Assembly: GCA_023382535.1 (NCBI GenBank)
Contig: JAHDWA010000050.1
Location: forward strand, 15,701-79,700
Direction of reading: 5' to 3'
From: Anaerolineae bacterium
GTDB taxonomy: Bacteria; Chloroflexota; Anaerolineae; 4572-78; J111
DNA length: 64,000 nucleotides
A program made the position numbers and the translations under genes. This document shows positions 17,525 through 25,984 of the stretch, piece after piece; position 1 is the stretch's first letter, and every line of letters begins with the position of its first letter. Below the pieces are notes generated by a model. It made no database searches, had not been told where the DNA came from, and worked only from the letters and a program-made list of their open reading frames with translations.

Positions 17525-18412
17525 ATGAGTACATCCGCTGCCGTCGTCAGCCAGGCGCACCCGCAGAAGTTTAGCTATAAAAAATTAGCCCGCACTATTC
17601 TGTATCACACCGCAGTCGGGCTGTTTGGCTTTGTCATGATTTACCCGATTTTGTGGTTGTTTGCCAGTTCGTTTAAGTCTTCCAGCGAAATATGGACCAA
17701 TATTACCTCGCTTATCCCCAAAGACTTTTCCTTTCAAAACTATGTTACGGGCTGGGCCGGTTTTGGCGGCGTGACTTTTGCCACTTTTTACCTCAACTCG
17801 TTTATTTACTCGGCGGTCGGTACCATTGCCGTCGTCATGTCCTCGGCTGTGGTCGCCTATGGCTTTGCCCGGATTCGCTTTACCGGCCGAGCCTTTTGGT
17901 TTACCTGCATGATGCTAACCCTCATGCTGCCGGTCCAGGTGCAGATTATCCCCCAATACGTTATATTTAGCTGGCTGGGCTGGATCAACACTTTTTATCC
18001 GCTGCTGCTGCCCCGGTTTTTTGGACAGCCCTTTTTTATCTTTCTGATTATGCAGTTCATCCGGGGTATTCCCCGCGAGCTGGACGAAGCCGCCGAAATT
18101 GATGGCTGCAGCAAGGCCGGCATCTTTTTCAGGATCATTCTGCCCCTCACTCAACCGGCCCTGATTACATCGGCCATCTTCTCCTTTTATTGGACCTGGG
18201 AGGATTTTCTGACTCCCCTCATCTACTTAACCGATGTTAAGCGATTTACCGTCTCGGTCGCTTTAAGATCGTTTTCCGACCCGGGGTCGGCGACAGATTG
18301 GGGGGCCATCTTCGCTATGTCGGCCCTGTCATTAGTGCCGATTTTTATCGTCTTCTTCATCTTCCAGCGATATCTGGTCGAAGGGATCAGCACCAGCGGG
18401 CTAAAGGGTTAA
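17525..18412 (+). CDS. CUT1 sugar ABC permease, MalG/UgpE-like
   Basis: A 295-residue permease with six predicted membrane helices and the EAA motif ELDEAAEIDGCSKAGIFFRI (about 195-214) followed by ILPLTQPAL. It starts at the base after the upstream stop, so the two permeases are translationally coupled and probably form the usual heterodimer. The next gene in the same direction is a Gfo/Idh/MocA oxidoreductase 76 bp away, likely acting on the imported sugar. Confidence 0.92.
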   Translation: MSTSAAVVSQAHPQKFSYKKLARTILYHTAVGLFGFVMIYPILWLFASSFKSSSEIWTNITSLIPKDFSFQNYVTGWAGFGGVTFATFYLNSFIYSAVGTIAVVMSSAVVAYGFARIRFTGRAFWFTCMMLTLMLPVQVQIIPQYVIFSWLGWINTFYPLLLPRFFGQPFFIFLIMQFIRGIPRELDEAAEIDGCSKAGIFFRIILPLTQPALITSAIFSFYWTWEDFLTPLIYLTDVKRFTVSVALRSFSDPGSATDWGAIFAMSALSLVPIFIVFFIFQRYLVEGISTSGLKG

Positions 18413-18488
18413 AATTTGCCGCCACCATTTCCACCGCTGTCTATCCTAAAAGCGCCGGCTCAGGCTTATAGAAGGGAGAATCTCCAGA

Positions 18489-19550
18489 ATGGTTGAAAAA
18501 TTACGGGTGGGCATCGTCGGCAGCGGCATTGGGCGATCCCATTTGCAGGCCTTTCACGCCTTGCCCGACCAATTTGAGGTGGTGGCGATTTGTGACATTG
18601 ACGCCGCCAGGGCGAAGGCTTTAGCAGAAGATTACCACGTTCCGCATATCGTCACCAGCCTGACCGATCTGTGCCAGATGGATACCCTGGACGTCATTGA
18701 CATATGCACCCCGCCCTTCTTGCACTACCCCCAGGCCCAACAGGTGTTGTCCGCCGGAAAGCATGCCATCTGTGAAAAACCGGTGGCCGCCTCGCTGCGA
18801 GAGATTGACGCGTTGCTCGCCCTGGAAGCGCAGTCGGGCAAACGGCTCATGCCTATTTTTCAATATCGCTTTGGCCACGGCATCCAAAAGCTCAAGCTGC
18901 TGATCGAAGCGGGTATCGCCGGGCCGGCCTACCTTACCACAGTCGAGACGGCTTGGCGGCGGCGAGCCGAATACTACGCGGTTCCCTGGCGCGGCAAGCG
19001 GGCAACGGAACTGGGCGGCGCGCTGGTTTCGCTGGCGATTCACGCGCATGATCTGGTCTATTATGTGCTTGGCCCGGCTAAGAGTGTCTTTGCCCGCGCC
19101 AAAACTATGGTCAACCCCATTGAAGTCGAAGATTGTGTGTCGGCCTCGCTGGAAATGGCCGATGGCTCCCTGGCCTCGTTGTCGGTCACCACCGGCTCGG
19201 CGGTCCAGATCAGCCGGCATCGCTTTTGCTTTAGCGGCTTAACCGCCGAAAGTCATACCGCCCCGTACACCAACAGCCATGACCCCTGGACCTTTACGGG
19301 CGACTCGCCGGAAATCCAGGCCAAAATCGTAGAAACCCTGGCCCGCTTCCAGCCTCGCCCCGAGCAATTCACCGGGCAGTTTGAGCGCTACTATCAGGCG
19401 CTCCGCCAGCAGACCGAACTCCCCGTTACCCTGGCCGATGCCCACGCCGCCCTGGAGCTTATCACTGCCCTTTACCACTCCGCCGAAACAGGCCAGGTGG
19501 TTGATTTGCCGCTAGCCAAAGATCATCCCAGATATGCCGGATGGCAGTAA
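18489..19550 (+). CDS. Gfo/Idh/MocA-family oxidoreductase
   Basis: A 353-residue NAD(P)-dependent dehydrogenase. The N-terminal Rossmann fold starts VGIVGSGIGRSHLQAF (about residues 8-23). The EKP motif (CEKPVAAS, about 97-104) holds the catalytic Lys, and the C-terminal alpha/beta domain carries the AIHAHDLVYYVLG block with its conserved His. These enzymes oxidise or reduce cyclic sugars, inositols or their derivatives. It is the last gene of the CUT1 operon (GGGAG about 10 nt before ATG) and converges with the oxidoreductase at 19585. The specific sugar is unknown. Candidate roles include oxidising an imported glycoside at C3, as in recently described two-step deglycosylation systems, but nothing in the sequence proves this. 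Confidence 0.87.
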   Translation: MVEKLRVGIVGSGIGRSHLQAFHALPDQFEVVAICDIDAARAKALAEDYHVPHIVTSLTDLCQMDTLDVIDICTPPFLHYPQAQQVLSAGKHAICEKPVAASLREIDALLALEAQSGKRLMPIFQYRFGHGIQKLKLLIEAGIAGPAYLTTVETAWRRRAEYYAVPWRGKRATELGGALVSLAIHAHDLVYYVLGPAKSVFARAKTMVNPIEVEDCVSASLEMADGSLASLSVTTGSAVQISRHRFCFSGLTAESHTAPYTNSHDPWTFTGDSPEIQAKIVETLARFQPRPEQFTGQFERYYQALRQQTELPVTLADAHAALELITALYHSAETGQVVDLPLAKDHPRYAGWQ

Positions 19551-19584
19551 AAAGTTAGAACCTCTGCTTGACTCATGCGGCAAT

Positions 19585-20796
19585 TTATCGAAGCTGCTCA
19601 CGGTTAACTCGCTGGCCGGTGGCCGCAGCCAGGTAGGCCATATAAACGAGGCGAGTCACTTCTAACCCCAGATGTCCATCTGCTCTGGGCGGCCGCTTCT
19701 CGGCGACGGCGGCCACAAAGTCCTGGCACATCGCCAGGTGGCCGGAACTCCAATCCTCATTGGGCATCGGTGTGCTCCAACCCGCGCTGGTACTGACCTT
19801 TTCCATAATGTATTCGTCGCCAAACACCTCAGCCTGGGGGGCGTAGGCTTGCAGCAGGTTGTTCGGGCTTAAGTTACACTTCAACTGCCCATTGGATAGG
19901 AAAATCTCCAGGCGGCTCTCCATCCCGCCAAGCACCGCATCCGAAGCATAAACAATCGCCCGGCTGCCGTCGTCAAAGGTGATGATAACCGTGGCCCAGT
20001 TTTCCACATCCTGCCAGCCGGTGACCATCCACGGCCTGGCCTCCGTCATCACTGACGGAATGCGGCTGAGGTCTCCTACCTCGGCGCTGACAGCTACCGC
20101 TCGGATCGGCTGCCCTTGACGAGCCAGACCTTCCTGCTGCTTGAGATAAAGCATCGCCCCGATGGGGTGCGCTCCCAGGCGCAGCAAGGCTCCGCCGCCG
20201 GTGTAGCGCCAGATTTTGGAAAAGGGCGAATGTGAGCCGCTGTGGCACTCGCCGCCGCGCATCTCCACAATAGTCCCCTGTGAGGTGGTAATCAGCCCCT
20301 CGGCCCGGCTAATCGAGGGCGCGTAGACCCAGTTTTCACCGTACATCAGGTAGACCCCCGCCTTTTGAGCCGCCTGGACCATCGCCTGGGCATCTGCCGT
20401 AGCGATAGCCAGCATGTGATGGCGGTCCGTGGTGGCGATTTCCGCATCCGTAGCTGTGGCGGGTAAGTCTTGCCCCACATAAGCAGTGAGGGGTTTAGTG
20501 CAGACGATGTGTTTACCGGCAGCGGCAGCGGCCTCGGCCATGGGTCGGTGCAGATGATTGGGTACACATAGGTCCACCATGTCAACCTCTGGCAAGGCCA
20601 GCAGGTGGTGATAATTGGTAAAAGTTTTGGGTATGTTGTGACGTTGGGCATACTTGGCAACGTTAGCTTCAGTACGGGCCGCCACGGCCACGATCCGGGC
20701 GTTATAGCCGCTGACCTGCCGATAGCAGCGCGCCCGCGTTTCGGCCAGGAAACCGGCCCCGATGATCCCGATACCAACTTGTTTTTGTTCAGACAT
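19585..20796 (-). CDS. Gfo/Idh/MocA-family oxidoreductase
   Basis: A 403-residue member: GIGIIGAGFLAETRARCY is the dinucleotide-binding loop (about 8-25), the EKP-like motif is CTKPLTAY (about 97-104, Glu replaced by Thr but Lys kept), and the ALLRLGAHPIGAMLYL block supplies the active-site His. It is about 50 residues longer than the family average, with an insertion after the TKP motif. GGGAGG precedes ATG 20796. It is transcribed with the next minus-strand oxidoreductase (37 bp upstream). Substrate unknown; cytoplasmic. Confidence 0.85.
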   Translation of the reverse strand: MSEQKQVGIGIIGAGFLAETRARCYRQVSGYNARIVAVAARTEANVAKYAQRHNIPKTFTNYHHLLALPEVDMVDLCVPNHLHRPMAEAAAAAGKHIVCTKPLTAYVGQDLPATATDAEIATTDRHHMLAIATADAQAMVQAAQKAGVYLMYGENWVYAPSISRAEGLITTSQGTIVEMRGGECHSGSHSPFSKIWRYTGGGALLRLGAHPIGAMLYLKQQEGLARQGQPIRAVAVSAEVGDLSRIPSVMTEARPWMVTGWQDVENWATVIITFDDGSRAIVYASDAVLGGMESRLEIFLSNGQLKCNLSPNNLLQAYAPQAEVFGDEYIMEKVSTSAGWSTPMPNEDWSSGHLAMCQDFVAAVAEKRPPRADGHLGLEVTRLVYMAYLAAATGQRVNREQLR

Positions 20797-20810
20797 AGTC
20801 CCTCCCGTAA

Positions 20811-20840
20811 GGAGTAAGGGTTTCCCCTACTCCTTACTCC
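20811..20840. repeat. Small inverted repeat within short heptamer-like repeats
   Basis: ggagtaagg (20811-20819) pairs with ccttactcc (20832-20840) in the 37-bp spacer between two oxidoreductase genes, reaching into the stop region of the next gene. The neighbouring ctactcc/ttactcc/ctacttc run has a 7-bp periodicity. It lacks a T-run, so it is probably not a terminator. Confidence 0.4.
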
Positions 20841-21859
20841 CTACTTCCTAATTTGTGAGCCTGTTGTTGGGCCTTTAAGGCTAACTCGGAGGCCAGGAAA
20901 CAATGGGCCTGCGGCATAGCAGTTTCGGTGCGGTTGATAATGTCGCTTAGCAGTTGCCGGCCATAGGGCAGGTCTAACCCATTGCAGTCCAGATAGGTTG
21001 TGCCGGCCTGGTCCACCAAAAAGAGGTGGTTTCCGCCGGGCCGCCCGGCCAGGTCACAATATTTGCGCAGTTCAATATATCCCTCTGTCCCTAGAATCGT
21101 CAAACGGCCATCGCCCCAGGTGCTCAGCCCGTCTGGAGTATACCAATCCACGCGAATGTAACCGGTACCCCCATTGCCCCGGATGATCAAGTCTCCAAAA
21201 TCCTCCAATTCTGGATATTGAGGATGGTTGTAGTTAGCCACTTGGGCCGCCACCACCTGGGCCTCCGTTGAGCCAGTGAAGTAGAGAAATTGGTCAATCT
21301 GGTGGGAGGCAATATCGGTGAGAATGCCGCCATACTGCGCCCGCTGGAAAAACCAGCCAGGGCGGCTGGGCAGATTGAGGCGATGTGGTCCCAGGCCGAC
21401 CGTCTGAACGACCCGGCCAATTGCCCCGGCCTGGACCAGTTCTCCGGCTTTGATCGTGGCCCGGTTTTCAAAGCGCTCGCCAAAGTAAATGGAGTAGATG
21501 CGACCGGTTTCGGCCTGCACGCGGCGAGCCTCGGCCAGTTGATCGAGGCTGGTAAAGCCGGGCTTGTCGCTCATAAAATCTTTGCCATGCCGCATAGCGG
21601 CAATACCGAGCGGAGCCCGCTCATTGGGAATAGCTGCGCTGACAATGAGGTGCAGGCTGTCATCTTCCAGGATCTCCTCGGCGCTGCGAGCCTGGCGGGC
21701 CTGGGAGTAGCGGGGTGCAAATTGGGCGATGAGGTCGGGTTCTGCGGCGTAAAATGAAATAAATTCCGCCCCGGCCTGGAGCAGAAGATCGGTTTGCCCG
21801 TAGATATGGCCGTGATTGAGGCCGATAACGGCGAAACGAACAGCAGGTTGGGTTAGCAT
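20834..21859 (-). CDS. Gfo/Idh/MocA-family oxidoreductase
   Basis: A 341-residue paralogue: VRFAVIGLNHGHIYGQTDLL opens the Rossmann fold, SDKPGFTSLDQL is the EKP-equivalent motif (Glu replaced by Asp), and DIASHQIDQFLYFTG carries the conserved active-site His. ATG 21859 is chosen because GGAGG sits 4 nt upstream; the Met at 21883 has no such site. It is the upstream gene of a two-gene operon with 19585-20796. Three distant paralogues of one family within 3.5 kb suggest a multistep conversion of one sugar rather than redundancy (inference). Confidence 0.85.
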   Translation of the reverse strand: MLTQPAVRFAVIGLNHGHIYGQTDLLLQAGAEFISFYAAEPDLIAQFAPRYSQARQARSAEEILEDDSLHLIVSAAIPNERAPLGIAAMRHGKDFMSDKPGFTSLDQLAEARRVQAETGRIYSIYFGERFENRATIKAGELVQAGAIGRVVQTVGLGPHRLNLPSRPGWFFQRAQYGGILTDIASHQIDQFLYFTGSTEAQVVAAQVANYNHPQYPELEDFGDLIIRGNGGTGYIRVDWYTPDGLSTWGDGRLTILGTEGYIELRKYCDLAGRPGGNHLFLVDQAGTTYLDCNGLDLPYGRQLLSDIINRTETAMPQAHCFLASELALKAQQQAHKLGSRE

Positions 21860-21930
21860 TCTTCCTCCAGCCACTTGACCCATAGAGTTCCAGAGTTACA
21901 TTACGTTGATCCGGACGGGCGCTCGGTGGG

Positions 21931-22083
21931 ATGATAGCAGCTCGGCGCTTCATCAGTTTTGAGATCATTATACTTGATCCGGCCAGTCCGCAAAGTCTAA
22001 ATCAGTACTCATACGTTTATAGTGATGCCGAAACGGGTGAGCCGCTGACTACCGAAAAGATTCGTGATGGTTATTCCCTCTAA
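21931..22083 (+). pseudogene. RHS-repeat protein relic
   Basis: From ATG 21931 the plus strand encodes 50 codons reading ARRFISFEIIILDPASPQSL then NQYSYVYSDAETGEP, and stops at 22083. This matches the end of RHS/YD-repeat cores, classically GRFISPDxIVPDPxNPQSLNRYSYV. The segment before the conserved Arg-Phe-Ile-Ser and the toxin domain after it are absent, and the surrounding genes are on the other strand. It is a fragment left by deletion of a large RHS gene. Confidence 0.7.
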
Positions 22084-22093
22084 TTCACAAAAT

Positions 22094-23245
22094 TTAGGTG
22101 TGAACACTGTTACCCGACCGTGAACGGGTAGCTTGCACCAGGGCAGTGACCAGCGGCGGCGTTAGACGCCCCAGACCAATCAGGGCATCTGCCAGCAGCG
22201 GCAAATTGAGCACAGCTTGCAGATAACGGCCTACCCGTACCGGCCGATCGAATTCAGCATGCCAGCCAGCTTGGTAACGGGCCTGCCAATCGGCCAGGGA
22301 TAGCTGCCCTTGCAGAAACTTGTGAGCCAGTGGGGCGCAAAGTTCCGCCGAATGGAGGGCTATAGCCATACCGTCGCCGCACAAGGGCGGGATCATCACC
22401 GCCGTATCCCCCAGACAGGCTACGCCGTCCCAGGGGGTTCCTGGCCGGTTCGGGTTAACCGCGGCTACCGCAGTTTCAGTTTCAGGTAAAACCTGTCCCC
22501 CGGCCAGTCTCCGACCCAGCGCCGGGTTCCAACAAGCAGCGGCATGGCGGATCGCGGCCATGCTCTGCCCGGCCCGGACAAAAGCCGCCTGAGTAGCCAG
22601 CAGGCAAAAGTTCACCCGCTCTCCCTCGATGCGGTTGACTCCGGCATAACCGCCGGGAAAGAAGAAAAGTTCTACTTGAGCCGGCATGGTAACGCCTTCG
22701 TAGTGGCATTTGACTCCGACGTAACCCTGGCCCGGTTTTAGATTTTGCGTGTGTCGAGGCGGCAGGCCCGGCAAGCTATGGCGGCCACAGGCGGCCACGA
22801 CGGCTCGCGCCCGAATGGTTTCCGATCCGTTGCGCGAACGCAGGGCTACCTCAAAGCTCTTGCCAATCTGCCGGATAGCCGTGGCGGTGACATTAGCGCG
22901 CAGGTTTACGCCGCGTTGCTGCGCGGCAGCCGCCAGGCCCGCATCAAGGGCAAACCGGCTGAGGCCCCAGGCACAGCCGGGCAGAGTAGTCTGCACAGCC
23001 ACTCCCGCCGGGGAGACCAGCCTGGCCCGGGCAATATACGCCGGCTGTAACGCGGCAACAGTGGGGTAAAGTCCCATCGCCCCCAAGCTGGCCTGCGACT
23101 CGGGCGAGAGAAATTCGCCGCAGACTTTATGGTGCGGAAAATTCCGGCGCTCGATCAACACAACATCCCAACCAAGTTCTCCCAGCACTGCGGCCAGGCT
23201 ACTGCCGGCGGGGCCTGCACCCAGGATGATTATATCGCGGCTCAT
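22094..23245 (-). CDS. FAD-dependent oxidoreductase of a type III PKS operon
   Basis: A 383-residue flavoprotein of the geranylgeranyl-reductase/p-hydroxybenzoate-hydroxylase fold. The FAD ADP-binding motif IIILGAGPAGSSLAAVLGE is at residues 5-23, followed by VLIERRNFPHHKVCGE. A second FAD contact, GVACLGDTAVMIPPLCGDGM, is near residue 285. It would hydroxylate or reduce a hydrophobic aromatic or polyene product. It shares 4 bp (ATGA) with the methyltransferase upstream and is the last gene of the PKS operon, so it probably tailors the polyketide. Monooxygenase versus reductase cannot be decided by eye. Confidence 0.85.
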   Translation of the reverse strand: MSRDIIILGAGPAGSSLAAVLGELGWDVVLIERRNFPHHKVCGEFLSPESQASLGAMGLYPTVAALQPAYIARARLVSPAGVAVQTTLPGCAWGLSRFALDAGLAAAAQQRGVNLRANVTATAIRQIGKSFEVALRSRNGSETIRARAVVAACGRHSLPGLPPRHTQNLKPGQGYVGVKCHYEGVTMPAQVELFFFPGGYAGVNRIEGERVNFCLLATQAAFVRAGQSMAAIRHAAACWNPALGRRLAGGQVLPETETAVAAVNPNRPGTPWDGVACLGDTAVMIPPLCGDGMAIALHSAELCAPLAHKFLQGQLSLADWQARYQAGWHAEFDRPVRVGRYLQAVLNLPLLADALIGLGRLTPPLVTALVQATRSRSGNSVHT

Positions 23246-24009
23246 TTCTTTAGCTGCTCCATCAGGCCAGGGCGATGGGCGGACCGGCTTGCGACTGCGG
23301 CTGTAGAGATGATGACCAGGTAACGAAAGAAGGGGCGCCAGGCGTAGGTCAGATTGGTGAGCTTGGGTAGTTCCTGAAGTTGCCGGAAATCGGCTGAGCG
23401 AAAGCCCCGGCGGACAGACAGCGGCGCATCATGCCGGATCAGGCGATTTCGCGATAAGAGGCGTGTGGCGGCCAGAATACCGGCCCAGGCCAGCCAGTGG
23501 CGATGCAGATCGTTGATGACCACCCCCAGGCGGGCCGCGTGCAACATGGCTTGCAACACGTCCGGCACCTGCGCCGCCGGGAAATGATGCAGAAAGAGTG
23601 AGGCCGTGACAATATCGGCCTGCTGCGCAGCAAGTTGAAAAATATCGCCCTGCTGCACCTGAACACGCGGTTCGTCACGATAATAGGCGGTAGCCACCGT
23701 GCAGGTATCGGGGTGAATATCTACCAGGGTCAGGTTCAGGCGGATGTGGCGGCGGGTGGCCCAACTCAGCAGCCGCCGGTTTATATCACCCGAACCGGCC
23801 CCAACGTCAAGGATGGAAAGTTGAACGGGCCGGCCGGCCAGCCGCCACAAGCGGTTTACCCCTTCCAGAGTAGGCCAGGCTGCGCCCAACAGCCGATTAA
23901 TCCAGCGCAGTTGGGCCAGAGTTTCGGCGAGTTCAGCGCCGCCAATGGAAAGATCATCCATCAACTCCTGGCTTTCCGAGCGGTGGGTCAGATCAGGCCA
24001 GGCCCACAT
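23242..24009 (-). CDS. SAM-dependent methyltransferase of the type III PKS operon
   Basis: A 255-residue class I methyltransferase. Motif I is ILDVGAGSGDINRRLL (about residues 67-82), motif II is LTLVDIHPDT, and the post-motif region is QADIVTASLFLHHF. ATG 24009 is chosen because the family-like N-terminal block DLTHRSESQELMDD begins just after it; ATG 23961 has a stronger AGGAG site and is the alternative. The start lies inside the PKS coding end (17-bp overlap) and the stop overlaps the FAD enzyme by 4 bp. It probably methylates the resorcinol or pyrone made by the PKS. O- or C-methylation is undetermined. Confidence 0.85.
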   Translation of the reverse strand: MWAWPDLTHRSESQELMDDLSIGGAELAETLAQLRWINRLLGAAWPTLEGVNRLWRLAGRPVQLSILDVGAGSGDINRRLLSWATRRHIRLNLTLVDIHPDTCTVATAYYRDEPRVQVQQGDIFQLAAQQADIVTASLFLHHFPAAQVPDVLQAMLHAARLGVVINDLHRHWLAWAGILAATRLLSRNRLIRHDAPLSVRRGFRSADFRQLQELPKLTNLTYAWRPFFRYLVIISTAAVASRSAHRPGLMEQLKK

Positions 24010-25204
24010 GCTGCAACGTTTCCGTTTGGCTCGCCAGCGTCCCATTTTTGTTCCCTGACTCCCGCAGCGGCAGATAAGCCAGCCGGGCCATTTCGATGAC
24101 CAGGCCTGGCCCAAAGGCCATCGCCACGCCTTCAACCCTTTCGCCGCCGACCCCCTTCTGACGAAGGCGCTGTTGAAGTTCGGCCAGGACAAACAAGATG
24201 GTGGCTGAGGACAGGTTGCCAAAATGGCCCAACACCGACCAGGTAGCGGCCACCTGCTCCGGCGTCAGTTGGAAAACAGCGATCAGCCGTTCCACAATGC
24301 CCCGACCACCGGGATGAATGGCCCAAAAGTGAGGGCGAGTATGACCGTTCAGGAGACTGGCCAAAGCAGCGGGGGCGGCCTCGGCTAAGTGCTCAGGGAT
24401 TTGGGGAGAGAGCCGCAGTATAAAGCCATGATCGCCAATTTGCCAGACCATTTCAGAGCGGGTTTCCGGTTTTACCGCTGTGTAAAAGCCGCCAATTTTA
24501 AACACATCCCGCTGATTATCCCCCACGGCCCCTACCAGGCAGGCAGAAGCACCATCGGCAAAGAGGGTGGAAGCGATCAAAATTTCGCGCTTGGCGCCCG
24601 GCTGCATGTGGATCGAGCTTAGCTCAACACAAATAACCAGAACCAGGGCCGAAGGCTGGGCTTTGACAATTTGAGTGGCCATCCGTAACCCGTTGAATGC
24701 GGCGGCGCAGCCCATAAAACCGATCAGAGTTCGCTCCACCGTCGGGGCCAGATGAAGCTGCTGAGCGATGGCCTGATCCAATCCCGGCGCAAAAAAGCCG
24801 GTACAACTGACCACAATCAGGTGGGTGACGGCTTTGGATATGTCGGCCAACTCGCTGTGGCTGGTCTCAGCATAGGCTGCGAGCGCCCGCTGGCCGGCTT
24901 TTGTACCCAAAACGACCGATTCGCGTTCGTAAATGAGCATTCGCTCGGCCGTGGTCATGGCTTTAGCCGGAGGCAGGCCGGGGGCTATGCGGGAGAGATG
25001 GGGCGGCTGAAGAAAATCAGGAATACAGGCATAACGAGTTTTAACCCCGGAGTTACGGTAAATGCTCGTCAGCCAACGGCTCAGGACCGGGTCGGCTTCG
25101 AGCGAGTCGGCCATCCATTGGCCCAACGCTTCCTGTTCAACCTGATAGCGGGGGACTGCTGTACCCAGCGCGAGCATGGCAATTCGGTCTTCGTTTTGGC
25201 CCAT
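23993..25204 (-). CDS. Type III polyketide synthase
   Basis: A 403-residue chalcone-synthase-fold enzyme of normal length. The catalytic triad is visible: Cys134 in VVSCTGFFAPGLD, His297 in AIHPGGRGIVE and Asn330 in LGHFGNLSSAT. The enzyme condenses an acyl-CoA starter with several malonyl-CoA units and cyclises the chain to a pyrone, resorcinol or phloroglucinol. The bacterial operon type PKS-methyltransferase-flavoenzyme is known from alkylresorcinol/alkylpyrone pathways, so a membrane phenolic lipid is a plausible product (inference). ATG 25204 has AAGGAG 8 nt upstream; the frame upstream to 25276 lacks similarity. It is the first gene of a three-gene overlapping operon. Confidence 0.93.
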   Translation of the reverse strand: MGQNEDRIAMLALGTAVPRYQVEQEALGQWMADSLEADPVLSRWLTSIYRNSGVKTRYACIPDFLQPPHLSRIAPGLPPAKAMTTAERMLIYERESVVLGTKAGQRALAAYAETSHSELADISKAVTHLIVVSCTGFFAPGLDQAIAQQLHLAPTVERTLIGFMGCAAAFNGLRMATQIVKAQPSALVLVICVELSSIHMQPGAKREILIASTLFADGASACLVGAVGDNQRDVFKIGGFYTAVKPETRSEMVWQIGDHGFILRLSPQIPEHLAEAAPAALASLLNGHTRPHFWAIHPGGRGIVERLIAVFQLTPEQVAATWSVLGHFGNLSSATILFVLAELQQRLRQKGVGGERVEGVAMAFGPGLVIEMARLAYLPLRESGNKNGTLASQTETLQHVGLA

Positions 25205-25250
25205 CAAGAGTTCTCCTTCGCTATTAAAAAGTACATAAACAGTATTTTTG

Positions 25251-25584
25251 GTAAGTGCTACCCTGGACGCTGCCACTGGAACAGCAGCGCCCCGAATTGT
25301 GCTTCGTTGGTCTGGATTTTGCTCAGGCTATGTTGAAGGCGGGGGCGCGTAACCGGTGTAAGGCCGGCTGGTCGCCCGAACGGCTGTGTTTGGGGCGCGG
25401 CGGTGCGCTGCACCTGCCCTTACAAGCAGGTCGGCTGGATGCTGTTACCGGCGCATTGGACCGCAACTTTGACAGCACCCATGAACTCAGCAACTTCCGG
25501 TGCATTATGGGGATCAATGCGCTCACTATAGGTTTTGTTGATTGCACTGAATCGGGATCTGGTGAGGATTCGGTCGAGGGGTGA
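25251..25584 (+). pseudogene. Decayed UbiE/MenG-like methyltransferase
   Basis: Two adjoining plus-strand frames carry consecutive methyltransferase motifs. TLDAATGT (25260-25283) resembles motif I of the UbiE family (VLDLATGTG). A frame shift later, VGLDFAQAMLKAGARN, GGALHLPLQAGRLDAVTGAL and DRNF correspond to VGLDFSxxML, GDALxLPFxDxxFDAVT and LRNF. The N-terminal helices are absent, and the frame drifts into unrelated sequence after about 25480 before stopping at 25584. The relic is divergent from the PKS operon and occupies its upstream region. Confidence 0.65.
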
Positions 25585-25722
25585 TCCTACAAACAATACT
25601 CTAAATCATATCTCAGGCCAAATTTTTTGCAAATCGGCCAATCAACCTTTGACTTCATGAGTCGCCTGGATCACGCTAATTTTTCCGCACACTTCAGTCT
25701 ATCAGCATATTTATTGGCGCAC

Positions 25723-25973
25723 CTACTTGGAGGGGCAGACAACAAAAATGATCGTCGTGGCCGTGACAGCAGCGAGTGTACGCAGGGCGGTGACGATGGC
25801 CGCCGCGATACTGTGTTGCGAGAGGAAGGTCAGCATTTCGGGCACGCCGGGCATGAACACGGTTTTAAGATAATTCCAGTTTTCATACAGGACATCTTTG
25901 TCGGCGGCCAGGATATTGTAGGTCATCACCCGAAATGACGTGGGATTACCAGGAATTGTGTTCAGGTGAACGG
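25723..25973 (-). pseudogene. Possible relic of an endonuclease/exonuclease/phosphatase-family protein
   Basis: The minus strand reads PTSFRVMTYNILAADK near 25905-25955, which matches the first strand of the EEP fold (FRVMTYNIL). The following 60 residues up to the stop at 25723 do not continue the family: no LQE motif and no His-Asp active site. A frame with a weak TTG start extends back into the end of the hydrolase gene at 25985. It is probably a truncated gene end joined to unrelated sequence. The call rests on one short motif. Confidence 0.35.
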
Positions 25974-25984
25974 CTTCGCGGGTA

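Noticed and set aside
23242..23961. Methyltransferase start at 23961
   Set aside because: It has a better AGGAG, but the conserved N-terminal block lies upstream, so 24009 was preferred; unresolved.
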